Source of the DNA: Thiotrichaceae bacterium
GTDB taxonomy: Bacteria; Pseudomonadota; Gammaproteobacteria; Eutrophobiales; Eutrophobiaceae
Direction: 5' to 3'
Assembly (NCBI GenBank): GCA_012960105.1
Contig: DUBV01000050.1
Location: 1-64,000, forward strand
Length of the DNA stretch: 64,000 nt
In this document: positions 37,100 to 45,606 of the stretch, in pieces
Layout of the letters: each line of letters opens with the position of its first letter
Position numbering within the stretch: position 1 is the first letter of the stretch
The notes under the pieces: generated by a model
What the model was told of the DNA's origin: nothing
Database searches by the model: none
The model's input: only the letters and a program-made list of their open reading frames with translations
Made by a program: the position numbers and the translations under genes

Positions 37100-37349
37100 T
37101 TAATTGCCGTTCTTCGATATGTACTGTTCGGCATAATAGAGTGCGTTTTGCATATCCGCCGGATCATTAAAATTTCGTGTTCCCCTTCGCTCAAAGATGA
37201 TTAATTTGGTACCAGAGGACAAAGCTTTATTTACCTCCTTGACGTTCACGCGCGCTTGGGAACAAAGGGTTGCTCTATTACTGACATTGGCTAGATCTTG
37301 TTGCTGACCCGTCTGAATGATATCCGCATCGTCTAATATTTGAAGGCAT
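37100..37349 (-). pseudogene. Short broken ORF, second of a small minus-strand pair
   Basis: Not in the ORF track. An ATG at 37349 has an excellent AAGGAG 7 nt upstream, but its frame stops after 23 codons. Losing one base in the CC four bases into the gene gives an open frame of about 82 residues to TAA 37100, with a natural-looking composition (LIIFERRGTRNFNDP, ALYYAEQYISKNGN). The span is 250 nt, one base too many. I do not recognise the protein. It may be a real frameshift, a read error or chance, though the start signal argues against chance. Confidence 0.5.
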
Positions 37350-37412
37350 GTTCGTCTCCTTAGTCAGCCAATTGATCACGGTCAATATGGAAAAAGAACC
37401 CTATTATGACCC

Positions 37413-37571
37413 TCATGGGCGACCAAGAATTGCAAAGTTAAGAACATAGCAGAAGAAAAATCCGAGGATATAGATGCTCACGCCGTAGGAGCAATAGGTT
37501 TGCTGCGCTGACTGAGACATTTCAAACTTCGAGCACACCATGTTGCCAGAGTTCACACTGCCATTCGTCAT
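37413..37571 (-). CDS. Small single-span membrane protein of unknown function
   Basis: Too short for the ORF track. ATG 37571 to TGA 37413 encodes 52 residues, with GAGGAAG ending 5 nt before the ATG. The first half is polar and serine-rich (NGSVNSGN), the second half is one hydrophobic segment (VSIYILGFFFCYVLNFAIL) ending GRP. Three cysteines. The next small ORF on the same strand starts 64 nt downstream with its own good ribosome-binding site, suggesting a two-gene unit. No family is recognised. Confidence 0.5.
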   Translation of the reverse strand: MTNGSVNSGNMVCSKFEMSQSAQQTYCSYGVSIYILGFFFCYVLNFAILGRP

Positions 37572-37899
37572 AGTCACTTCCTCGAGTCTTATCTGAACGT
37601 CTGCTGACTAAGCTTAGCAATCATTCGAGAACTTATCTATACATCCCTAATTTATAACGGTTTTTCAATTTTCTGACTACTTTTCCAGAAACAAGGCGCC
37701 TTGTAATCAGCGCCATGAAAATGAAGCTATCAATACTCCTGTCTTTGAACTTATTTTTACTCCCAAAACCGCTTCAAAATTATCATATAATTTCAATGAT
37801 CTGGATTAAAAGTATCAGAAAAATAGACATTTTATGCCTATAATTGCTTATGTACGCGTCCGTCAATGGACTACTCAATAAAAAGCAAGAGGAGTTATT
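37572..37899. other. Non-coding gap with a 14-bp palindrome
   Basis: No convincing gene. ACAAGGCGCCTTGT at 37691-37704 is a perfect palindrome that could be an operator for the minus-strand small genes or the plus-strand gene at 37900. A 42-codon plus-strand ORF at 37714 lacks a ribosome-binding site and is not called. AGAGGAG for the 37900 gene lies at the right end. Confidence 0.5.
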
Positions 37900-38469
37900 A
37901 TGAAACTACTCAGACATTATTTTATAAGTGATAATTTGGACGATTTGGAAGTCTTTGAGGAACAGCTGGAAGCATGCGGCGTAACTACCCCTCAAATCCA
38001 CGTGCTAAGTAAGCATGATACGGAAATAGCACATCATGATCATTTGAACTATGTTCAGTCATTTATGAAAAAGGATGTTGTTCACTCCACCGAAGTTGGT
38101 GCCGTGGTTGGCGTTTGCCTAGCTATACTTTCTCTTATAGTTGCCAATCTTTTTGGCTGGACTGATTCACCGGCGGGCTGGATTCCATTTATCTTTCTAG
38201 CCATCATTTTGTTGGGTTTTTGTACTTGGGAAGGAGGTCTGATTGGTATGGAAAGGCCCAACTTTCACTTTGCGCGTTTTGCAGATGCACTGAAAGCGGA
38301 TAAGCACATATTCTTTATTGATCTGGAACCGAATCAAGAAGAGATCCTGACTCAGGTGATACAGAAACATTCGCAAGTGGAGCTAGCTGGAACAGGAGCG
38401 GCAACGCCCAACTGGTTGATCGCGCTGGAAAATAGAGTACCTTATTTCTTTAAGCACACGTTTCCCTAG
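37900..38469 (+). CDS. Conserved two-span membrane protein, often labelled 'NAD/FAD-utilizing'
   Basis: 189 residues. The N-terminal cytoplasmic part has RHYFISDNLDDLEVFEEQLEA and IHVLSKHD, and the middle has two hydrophobic segments (VGAVVGVCLAILSLIVANLF and WIPFIFLAIILLGFCTWEGGLIG) around a short loop. Similar gammaproteobacterial proteins carry the misleading label 'NAD/FAD-utilizing enzyme', with no proof of such activity; no nucleotide motif is visible. A strong AGAGGAG precedes the ATG. It lies in an accessory region between small ORFs and a SYLF gene. Function unknown. Confidence 0.75.
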   Translation: MKLLRHYFISDNLDDLEVFEEQLEACGVTTPQIHVLSKHDTEIAHHDHLNYVQSFMKKDVVHSTEVGAVVGVCLAILSLIVANLFGWTDSPAGWIPFIFLAIILLGFCTWEGGLIGMERPNFHFARFADALKADKHIFFIDLEPNQEEILTQVIQKHSQVELAGTGAATPNWLIALENRVPYFFKHTFP

Positions 38470-38637
38470 TAGAAAAGAAATCGTCATTGTTTAAAGAGGT
38501 GTTTGGCTGTTTTAATCTATAGTCTGGGTAAGAACCTGGAAAACGGATCGATCCGCGTCTCTGTCAAAATTTTAGCACTCGCTTCCATGTGAGTGACTGG
38601 GTGTCGCCTAAAGCGCCTACTGTTGGTGCTCGCTGTA

Positions 38638-39180
38638 TTATTTATCCAGCTTCGTCATCTTCGAACCTTCCAATGTCAGGTTGTACATCAAACCTTTATT
38701 ACTAAAGACAAAGCCAACGATAGGATCATCGTAGTTAACGCTGTTGATATCTTTACCTACGCCTAATTCAACCAAGGCAACTGAACCATCGACACCGGCT
38801 TCCCAACCATCGCTTTTACGAAATTTATCCAAAGCACTTTTCTTTAAGAATATTAATACGACGGTTTTAAATTGTGCGCCTAGTTGAAAACCAATAGAAG
38901 CAGCAGCGGTACTGTAGTAACCAACCGTTTTACCTTTGATTAACATCGCACCTTCACCATATTCACCACCGATACCAAAGCCTGCTTTGATGACATCAGG
39001 GAAGACTAATACTGCTTCTGATTTTGCCAAAAATTTCTCTGCGCCATTAACTTCCATTTTAAATTTTTTCATCGCGGCTTCTACGTTGATATCAATTTCT
39101 AATGAAGAAGCTGCGTAAGATGTATTTATCGATAAGATAAGTACAGATAACAAGATTATTAGTTTACTGAATATTTTCAT
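38638..39180 (-). CDS. Secreted SYLF/YSC84 domain lipid-binding family protein
   Basis: 180 residues with a Sec signal peptide (LIILLSVLILSINTSYA). The SYLF signature is seen in AVLVFPDVIKAGFGIGGEYGEGAM and the glycine-rich GYYSTAAASIGFQLGAQ, followed by GWEAGVDGSVALVELG. Bacterial members are periplasmic or envelope proteins of uncertain role; eukaryotic ones bind phosphoinositides. A TCCTTGAG ribosome-binding complement lies just upstream on the coding strand (CTCAAGGAGAATC). Single gene. Confidence 0.88.
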   Translation of the reverse strand: MKIFSKLIILLSVLILSINTSYAASSLEIDINVEAAMKKFKMEVNGAEKFLAKSEAVLVFPDVIKAGFGIGGEYGEGAMLIKGKTVGYYSTAAASIGFQLGAQFKTVVLIFLKKSALDKFRKSDGWEAGVDGSVALVELGVGKDINSVNYDDPIVGFVFSNKGLMYNLTLEGSKMTKLDK

Positions 39181-39352
39181 ATTAGATTCTCCTTGAGATT
39201 CGGTTCTATACTTGCCTATATCTTTGTATTGTATTTTGAACTAAAAATAACGTGATTCAAAGAAATTCACACTAGACAAGAACACATTTGAGAACTTGTT
39301 CCTCATTTGTTTTCCTGCGGAGAACAATAAGGAAATATCGAGGAAACGGACT

Positions 39353-39853
39353 ATGGCTAAAATTGATAATAGCTTCACCATTTCTCATGAATTTGATGCA
39401 TCTGTCGAGAAAGTATACGACGCATGGACTAAGGTTGAGCAACTTAAACTATGGATTGCACCTAAGGGCTATTCTATCTATTTTGCTGAATCCGACATTG
39501 TCGCGGGTGGCGTCAGTCATTACTGCATGACCTCTTCAATCGGCCTTGAAATATGGGGTATTTCTTTCTACAAAGACTTTATTCCTCCAGCTAAACTTTC
39601 CTTTACACAATGCTACTCCAATGAGAAAGGAGGCATCGAGCCACACCCAATGATTAAAGACTTTCCTATCGAAATACTCACTACAGTGATGTTAGATGAA
39701 AAGAATGATAAGACTATTCTTAATCTAATCTGGGAACCCAAAAATGCCAGTCTGGAACAGATTACCCGTTTTTCTGATGAAACTTTTGAGTTGAGTCAGG
39801 AATGGGGCGCCACTTTTGAACATCTAGCTGACTTTTTAGCTAGCAAAAAATAG
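39353..39853 (+). CDS. SRPBCC (AHSA1-like) ligand-binding family protein
   Basis: ATG 39353 (MAKIDNSFTISHEFDA) is chosen with GAGGAAAC upstream; the ORF track start is a TTG in poor context. The 166-residue protein has the AHSA1/START-like pattern: HEFDASVEKVYDAWTKVEQLKLWIAPKGY at the start and QEWGATFEHLADFL at the end. Such proteins bind hydrophobic ligands or act in stress responses, but the ligand here is unknown. It is followed 38 nt later by a GST gene on the same strand, probably one transcript. Confidence 0.82.
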   Translation: MAKIDNSFTISHEFDASVEKVYDAWTKVEQLKLWIAPKGYSIYFAESDIVAGGVSHYCMTSSIGLEIWGISFYKDFIPPAKLSFTQCYSNEKGGIEPHPMIKDFPIEILTTVMLDEKNDKTILNLIWEPKNASLEQITRFSDETFELSQEWGATFEHLADFLASKK

Positions 39854-39891
39854 ATTTTAATATTATTACATATCAAATAAGAGGATAAATC

Positions 39892-40548
39892 ATGATTAAA
39901 CTTTATGGTTTTGAACTATCATTTCCGGTAAATAGAGTTCGCTTATGCCTAAATGCGATGGAAGTCGAATATGAATTTATTCGAATTAATCCACTTGCCG
40001 GGGAAAACCAAACGGATGATTACCTAAAGATCAATCCTGGCGCCAAGATACCGACGATAGATGATAATGGTTATACCCTGTTTGAAAGTAATGCCATCAT
40101 GAAGTATCTGTGTCGAAAATATAAATCTGATTTTTACCCCGATGGTATTAAAGTACAGGCGGATGTAGATAAATGGCTAGACTATATCGCCATTCATCTT
40201 GGCAATGGTTATGGCAAGGTTCTATTTAATAAATTTCTTGCTAAGCTTGTCGGCGCAGAGGTTGATGAACAATCATTGAAGGATGGCTATAGTTTTATTG
40301 AACGCTATCTCGGCATTATTGACCAGCAATTGGCAACTTCGACTTTTGTTACTGGCGATACTATGACCATTGCTGATTTCTGCCTGCTCTCTACCGTTGA
40401 CCCTTCTGAAGCTATAGAGATTAATATGAATGATTACCCCAACGTTAAAGCGTGGCAAACTAAACTTATAAAAGAATCTTTTTATACCGACATGCATGTT
40501 TCATTTGTTACAACTTTCGAAGATCTTAAACCGTTACTGGAAAAGTAA
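39892..40548 (+). CDS. Glutathione S-transferase family protein
   Basis: 218 residues. The N-terminal thioredoxin-like domain has MIKLYGFELSFPVNRVRLCLNAM, the cis-proline AKIPTID and the glutathione-binding FESNAIMKYL. The C-terminal helical domain has the TIADFCLLSTVDP capping motif. The serine in ELSFPVN may be the catalytic residue, as in theta-type enzymes. It probably acts on electrophiles or peroxides in the cytoplasm. AAGAGGATAAATC precedes the ATG. Confidence 0.9.
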   Translation: MIKLYGFELSFPVNRVRLCLNAMEVEYEFIRINPLAGENQTDDYLKINPGAKIPTIDDNGYTLFESNAIMKYLCRKYKSDFYPDGIKVQADVDKWLDYIAIHLGNGYGKVLFNKFLAKLVGAEVDEQSLKDGYSFIERYLGIIDQQLATSTFVTGDTMTIADFCLLSTVDPSEAIEINMNDYPNVKAWQTKLIKESFYTDMHVSFVTTFEDLKPLLEK

Positions 40549-40671
40549 TAATCAGAAGGTCTAAATATACCTGTTTTTATACCAGGACTATTTGCTAACG
40601 GTGCGGCTAGTGACTTTTGAGCAGATTTATTACTAAGTTCTTTTATCTTTTGTTTATTCATGTTTCAACAA
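40549..40671 (+). other. Possible alpha/beta-hydrolase fragment
   Basis: One frame reads NIPVFIPGLFANGAASDF before a TGA, with a VFIPGLFANG stretch like the oxyanion strand of lipases. Only about 18 codons are readable and no start or rest of the gene is seen. It may be debris from a decayed lipase or chance. Confidence 0.3.
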
Positions 40672-41033
40672 GATAAAAACCCAGGGCCTAAGCCTCATCT
40701 GTTTTTTGGCATGGGGATGAATCTTCCGGTGTTAGTGTACATTGGATAGACGAGGGCGTTGATACAGGAGCATTGGTTGCGAGACGGTCGTTTGTAATAA
40801 AGCCTGGAATGACCCAACAACGTGTACTGACAATAACTGCTATCATAGGCGCAAGATTATTAAAACGAATAGGGCAAAATTTATTATCAGGACAGATGCC
40901 TGATACTATAGAGGTAAATATCCAGAAGGCTTCTTACTAGCCTATGCTAGGCAATAATGACTTTAACGAATATTTTAAAACTCGTCGTGTTTTTAGAATT
41001 CGTGATCTACTACGATACATACTTAAAATCTGA
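40672..41033 (+). pseudogene. Formyltransferase-family gene remnant
   Basis: One frame reads KNPGPKPHLFF up to a run of six T at 40702-40707; with one more T it continues FWHGDESSGVSVHWIDEGVDTGALV, which matches the formyltransferase (Formyl_trans_N) motif with the VDEGxDTG signature. It then runs 50 residues to an in-frame TAG at 40938, beyond which the same frame stays open to TGA 41031 (PMLGNNDFNEYF...). The 5' portion with the active-site NAH is gone. At least two lesions make it a pseudogene. It could be a remnant of a sugar or tRNA formyltransferase. Confidence 0.7.
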
Positions 41034-41039
41034 CAATAT

Positions 41040-41923
41040 ATGAAATCCGATTACTCGTGGAAAAGCTTATTCACGCCGGGCGACTCCAATGATTATTTTC
41101 ACTTATCAAACCCTGCACCATTACAGACTGGCACCAATGAATTTAGTCTTATTAATGCCTGGTGGTTAGCAAAGCATCTCGATTAATTTATCATCCAGAT
41201 TTATTTGATAATAGCGATATTAATCTTGGTTCTTTCAAGTATGAGAGTCTTGGCTATATTGATAACAAAGACACTTCTACACAAGTAGCCATACTGAAAA
41301 TCATTTCTGATACACCTGCTCTAGTCATCGTGTTCCGTGGTACAGATGAAATAGAGGATTGGCATACCAATATTCATGCTTATCAAACATCGTTTAATAA
41401 TACGGGAAAAGTACATGCCGGTTTTAAAAAAGCTTATTTAAGTATCAGGTCTGAATTATTTAATTATCTTAAAAATTATAATATCCCTATATTTATCACC
41501 GGGCATAGTTTGGGCGCGGCATTAGCAACTCTGGCATCCTCAGAGATATGTAACAATAATAACTTTGACTCTTGCTATACCTTTGGCTCACCTCGTGTAG
41601 GAAACCCGGCATTTAGTAACTCGATTAATTGCGCTCAAATTTATAGAGTTATTAATAATTGCGACATCGTTACTGCTGTGCCTTTAGATTTTTCTGTTAT
41701 TAAATATATACATGTTGGCTGTCCATATCTAATTAATGATGAGGGTGATCTGATAAGCAATATGAATGATGTTGAAATTTATAACTATAAAAAAGATAGA
41801 CTATACAATTTAAAGGAATATGCTAAATCAAAATTCCTTAGCAAAAGTTTTAGTTCTTTAAAATATGATCTTCCAGCTTTTCATGCTGATCATTCACCAT
41901 TAAATTATGTAATAGGATTATAA
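41040..41923 (+). pseudogene. Class 3 lipase, frameshifted near the N-terminus
   Basis: The first frame from ATG 41040 reads MKSDYSWKSLFTPGD to NAWWLAK then stops at 41181; the second frame, which holds the ORF track entry, continues ASRLIYHPDLFDN. One extra A in the AAA at 41171-41173 would join them as NAWWLAKASRLIY, the usual lipase-3 sequence. The rest is intact: the nucleophile elbow GHSLGAALATLA, the TFGSPRVGN motif and a late HADHSPLNY histidine. The whole protein would be about 294 residues with no signal peptide. A re-read is needed to tell loss from error. Confidence 0.8.
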
Positions 41924-41943
41924 AATTTATTAAAGGCTTTAGA

Positions 41944-42570
41944 TTAAGAAAAGCTTGCTTGATCAAATACTGGCACTCGACCGACATAATTTTCTAATTG
42001 TCTAAGTTCATCATCGGTATGATATATAACTTTCATTACTTCCATGCCCATAACATGGCTCCCATCAAAATGTAGTTGATGTGCATTGTGGTGCGTAGCT
42101 TCAAACTCTTCTTTTATACTCTCAGCCCTTAATACTGTTTTTCCATAACAATTACAGTAATAGGTTTCTTCCGGCATTACATTTAGAAAGCAAGCGGTAC
42201 CACGTATGCCTATTGTTGCTGTACTGGTGACAATCTCTCTTTTTCTGCCTTTTTCAAAAACACTTAAAAGTTTTCCTGTAAATAACCGTAATACGTTTAT
42301 AACAGCACTTTGTTTTTCTCCAACTCTCAGTGAAGTTCGTTCTTTTAATAAAAAGGCATCGCCGTCAATACTAAAACTTATTCGCCCATTATGACTTGTT
42401 GTTACCAAATCTCCGGCACGTATCATTGAGCCCTGTGTTGCTACTTCATTATTGATATAAACTGTACCATGCAATTCTTGTATGTTTGCTGCTGTCGCCA
42501 TGCCAGGCAACATCAGACCGCAGCCTATGGCTGCGCTGCTCTGAATAAATTTTCTTCGTGATATTTTCAT
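41944..42570 (-). CDS. TAT-exported FecR domain protein
   Basis: 208 residues with a twin-arginine signal (SRRKFIQSSAAIGCGLMLPG). The body is FecR-like: GTVYINNEVATQGSMIRAGDLVTTSHNGRISFSIDG, ERTSLRVG, and the IVTSTATIGIRGTACFLNV stretch. No sigma factor or TonB receptor is adjacent, so a classical FecR-FecI role is unlikely; many such lone FecR proteins have unknown functions. Four cysteines near the C-terminal half (CNCYG) are notable. It lies next to an ABC exporter on the same strand, 68 nt away. Confidence 0.82.
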   Translation of the reverse strand: MKISRRKFIQSSAAIGCGLMLPGMATAANIQELHGTVYINNEVATQGSMIRAGDLVTTSHNGRISFSIDGDAFLLKERTSLRVGEKQSAVINVLRLFTGKLLSVFEKGRKREIVTSTATIGIRGTACFLNVMPEETYYCNCYGKTVLRAESIKEEFEATHHNAHQLHFDGSHVMGMEVMKVIYHTDDELRQLENYVGRVPVFDQASFS

Positions 42571-42638
42571 GCTTGACCCTTTTGATTTATCAGTTTAGGA
42601 CAAGATATAAATATGATTAGTTCCTTTTTAAACGCGAG

Positions 42639-43400
42639 TTATGATTTTAATCTGTAACCTGTTTTAAATATCCACCATATCGTAGATAAACAAATCAACA
42701 TAAAGAGAAATACCATTCCCAAACTAACCCCAATTGCTACATCGGCAACGCCATAGAAGCTCCACCGAAAGCCGCTGATCAAATAAACAACAGGATTAAA
42801 CAAAGTAAGCTTTTGCCAAACTGGTGGCAACATATTGATGGAGTAAAAACTTCCGCCGAGAAAAGTGAGTGGCGTAACAATCATCATAGGTACTATTTGT
42901 AGTTTTTCAAAACTATCTGCCCAGATTCCAAGGATGAAACCAAATAAACTAAACGTGAGCGCAGTTAAGACTAAAAACCCAAACATATAGACTGGATGTT
43001 CTATCTCATAATCTACAAATATACTTGCCGTTAATATTATTAATATACCTAATGCCACTGATTTTGATGCTGCAGCACCGACATAACCAATTAATATTTC
43101 AATATAAGAAACAGGTGCTGAAAGTACTTCATAGATTGTACCGGTAAATTTTGGCATATATATTCCAAATGCTGCATTGGAAATACTTTCGTTTAGTAAT
43201 GACAACATGATTAAACCTGGAATAATAAATGCGCCATAACTTATTCCATCTATATTGCCCATGCGAGATCCTATTGCTGCACCGAATACGACAAAATATA
43301 ATGAGGTCGATATAACGGGCGAGGCAATACTTTGCATTATGGTTCGTCCTGTGCGCGCCATCTCCTTAAGATAGATTGCTTTAATTGCGTAAAAATTCAT
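42639..43400 (-). CDS. ABC-2 type exporter permease, YadH-like
   Basis: 253 residues with six hydrophobic segments, length as E. coli YadH. Conserved features: [30 protein letters not shown] at the start, [12 protein letters not shown], and [33 protein letters not shown] near the end. It pairs with the ATPase whose gene ends on the same base where this begins (43400). The family's substrate is unknown. Confidence 0.9.
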   Translation of the reverse strand: MNFYAIKAIYLKEMARTGRTIMQSIASPVISTSLYFVVFGAAIGSRMGNIDGISYGAFIIPGLIMLSLLNESISNAAFGIYMPKFTGTIYEVLSAPVSYIEILIGYVGAAASKSVALGILIILTASIFVDYEIEHPVYMFGFLVLTALTFSLFGFILGIWADSFEKLQIVPMMIVTPLTFLGGSFYSINMLPPVWQKLTLFNPVVYLISGFRWSFYGVADVAIGVSLGMVFLFMLICLSTIWWIFKTGYRLKS

Positions 43401-44329
43401 TATTTACCCTTCACTAGATTTACGAATATATCTTCAAGCGAACTTTCTTTAGTATTAAGATCTTTGAACTCAATACTAGACTCTGATAAGCACTGCATAA
43501 GTCTGGCAATTCCGGTTTGTTCTTGTTGCGCATCAAATGTATAAAGTAGTTCATTACCATCAGCTATAATTTCAAGTTCATAATCAGATAATTCTGGTGG
43601 AATTCTTTCTAATGAATTTTGAAGATGAATGATTAACTGTTTTTTACCAAGTTTTTTCATTAACTCCGCTTTATCTTCAACAATTATGATTTCACCTTTA
43701 TTAATCACTCCAATACGATCAGCAATTTCCTCTGCTTCCTCTATGTAGTGGGTCGTCAATATAATAGTAACGCCATCCTCTCTCATTTTACGAACCATCT
43801 CCCACATATCACGACGTAGCTCTACATCAACACCCGCGGTAGGCTCATCAAGAAAAAGAATTTTAGGTTCATGCGATAAGGCTTTAGCGATCATTACTCG
43901 TCGTTTCATACCACCGGACAAGGTCATTATTTTTGAGTCTTTTTTATCCCATAATGAAAGATCTCGTAGTATTTTTTCAATATATTCTGGGTTTGGTGGT
44001 TTACCAAAAAGTCCTCTACTAAAATTTACTGTGTTCCAGACACTGTCAAACATGTCTGTAGATAATTCTTGAGGGACCAAACCGATCTTTGATCGTGAAG
44101 ACCGAAAATCTGAAATGATATTATGACTATCGGCGATTACTTCACCACTACTCGGATTAACTATGCCGCAGATAATACTTATTAAGGTTGTTTTCCCTGC
44201 GCCATTTGGCCCTAATAGTGCAAAAATTTCTCCCTTAACAATTTGTAGATCGATATTTTTTAGTACTTGAGAGCCTGAGCTATAAGTCTTATTCAGCTTG
44301 TTAATAGATATAATGGCTGGCATGGGCAT
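43400..44329 (-). CDS. ABC-2 type exporter ATPase, YadG-like
   Basis: 309 residues, length as E. coli YadG. Walker [10 protein letters not shown], signature [14 protein letters not shown], Walker [14 protein letters not shown]-loop [10 protein letters not shown]. The C-terminal region ends [12 protein letters not shown]. Its stop overlaps the permease ATG by one base, so the subunits are translationally coupled. The substrate is unknown. Confidence 0.92.
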   Translation of the reverse strand: MPMPAIISINKLNKTYSSGSQVLKNIDLQIVKGEIFALLGPNGAGKTTLISIICGIVNPSSGEVIADSHNIISDFRSSRSKIGLVPQELSTDMFDSVWNTVNFSRGLFGKPPNPEYIEKILRDLSLWDKKDSKIMTLSGGMKRRVMIAKALSHEPKILFLDEPTAGVDVELRRDMWEMVRKMREDGVTIILTTHYIEEAEEIADRIGVINKGEIIIVEDKAELMKKLGKKQLIIHLQNSLERIPPELSDYELEIIADGNELLYTFDAQQEQTGIARLMQCLSESSIEFKDLNTKESSLEDIFVNLVKGK

Positions 44330-44422
44330 CCTTTCGTTATCATTTTTATGATTATAAATGATATGGAGCTAAGAGCTATATGTCGACAATAATTATTTAA
44401 AAACTAGCTCTTTAGTTTTTAA

Positions 44423-45013
44423 CTATTTACCATTAACTAATGCTTCAACTTTTTCCAGACGCTTATCTCTGCCACAACCATAACGATAATATCGATAACG
44501 CACGGGGTTCTTCTTATAATAATCCTGATGATATTCTTCAGCATCATAGAAACGTTTTGCCAGAAGTATTTCGGTAACAATGTTTGCTTTTCCGTTTAAC
44601 TTTGCTTGTAGTGCTTCTTTGCTTTTTGTTGCCAGTTCTTTTTCTTTATCATTTTTAGTAAAAATTGCAGCGCGGTATTGAGGACCTTTGTCACAGAACT
44701 GCCCTATCGCATCAAATGGATCTATATTTTTCCAGAATACTTCTAGTAATTTTTCATAGCTAACTTTTTCAGGGTCGTATTCGATTTGTAATGCTTCGTA
44801 ATGTCCTGTTGTTCCTGTAGAGGTTTGATTATATGTTGGGTTCTCTGTGTGACCTCCGGTATATCCAGAAATAGTAGCAATTACGCCATCTAACTTATCG
44901 AATGGTTTTTCCATACACCAGAAACAACCGCCAGCAAAAACGGAAAATTCATTTTCTGCGAACACATTAATCTGCATGCTGTATAACAATACAGCGATCA
45001 TTAAACGATTCAT
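44423..45013 (-). CDS. msrA: Exported peptide-methionine (S)-S-oxide reductase
   Basis: Reduces the S-form of methionine sulfoxide. The catalytic GGCFWC is followed by SGYTGG and the GHYEALQIEYDPEKV motif. An N-terminal hydrophobic signal (MIAVLLYSMQINVFA) suggests it acts in the periplasm. The C-terminus (RYYRYGCGRDKRLE) carries the further cysteine typical of the resolving region. It follows msrB by 2 nt, so the pair is one unit. Confidence 0.93.
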   Translation of the reverse strand: MNRLMIAVLLYSMQINVFAENEFSVFAGGCFWCMEKPFDKLDGVIATISGYTGGHTENPTYNQTSTGTTGHYEALQIEYDPEKVSYEKLLEVFWKNIDPFDAIGQFCDKGPQYRAAIFTKNDKEKELATKSKEALQAKLNGKANIVTEILLAKRFYDAEEYHQDYYKKNPVRYRYYRYGCGRDKRLEKVEALVNGK

Positions 45014-45015
45014 TA

Positions 45016-45534
45016 TTAACCTCGTAATTCGGGTAGTGGTTTATTGTCTGGAATAAACTTTAGAGCAAGACCGTTATTGCAATAACGCAATCCGGTAGGT
45101 GCGGGACCATCTTCAAAAATATGACCCTGATGACCTTCACAGCGAACACAGTGATATTCAGTACGTGGCCAAACCAAACTTAAATCTAGCTTGGTATCAA
45201 CACGTCCTTTAATGGGTTGATAGAAACTTGGCCAACCTGTACCGCTTTCATATTTTGTCTCGGACTCAAATAATGGCAAATAACATGCAGCACAAACAAA
45301 TGTGCCTTTTTCTTTTATTTTATTTAGTGGGCTGGAATTAGGACGCTCGGTGCCATCGTCGAACAAAATATGGAATTCTTGCTTAGACACCAACTCTCCC
45401 CACTCATTTTCGGAAGTGTCTAAAGGTGTGAGATCCAGGGCTTTATTGATAGTGTGGGCAAATACTTTTTGGCTAGATACTATAAGTGCACCGAACAAAC
45501 CACCTGCCTGTAAAATAAACTGCCTTCGTTGCAT
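45016..45534 (-). CDS. msrB: Exported peptide-methionine (R)-S-oxide reductase
   Basis: Reduces the R-form of methionine sulfoxide. Two zinc CxxC pairs (CAAC and CVRC) and the catalytic RYCNNG are visible; the usual form is RYCxNS, so the serine is replaced. The N-terminus MQRRQFILQAGGLFGALIVSS resembles a twin-arginine signal, pointing to the periplasm together with MsrA. The SGTGWPSF motif is intact. It lies 72 nt downstream of ctaB. Confidence 0.93.
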   Translation of the reverse strand: MQRRQFILQAGGLFGALIVSSQKVFAHTINKALDLTPLDTSENEWGELVSKQEFHILFDDGTERPNSSPLNKIKEKGTFVCAACYLPLFESETKYESGTGWPSFYQPIKGRVDTKLDLSLVWPRTEYHCVRCEGHQGHIFEDGPAPTGLRYCNNGLALKFIPDNKPLPELRG

Positions 45535-45606
45535 TGCATATCTCCTGAGTTACCACTAGAGACCACCGATTTATAAATCAGTTCCGTAAAGCAAGTATAG
45601 ACAATC

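Noticed and set aside
37714-37842. 42-codon plus-strand ORF starting MKMKLSILLSLNLFLL
   Set aside because: It resembles a signal peptide, but no ribosome-binding site precedes it and it stops without a mature domain.
36939-37899. Possible phage, integron or CRISPR content in the gap after rpoH
   Set aside because: No spacer-repeat pattern, integrase or att-like direct repeats were found; only small ORFs and a palindrome.
39288-39530. 80-residue plus-strand ORF overlapping the SRPBCC gene start
   Set aside because: Out of frame with the SRPBCC protein, which has the clear domain and ribosome-binding site.
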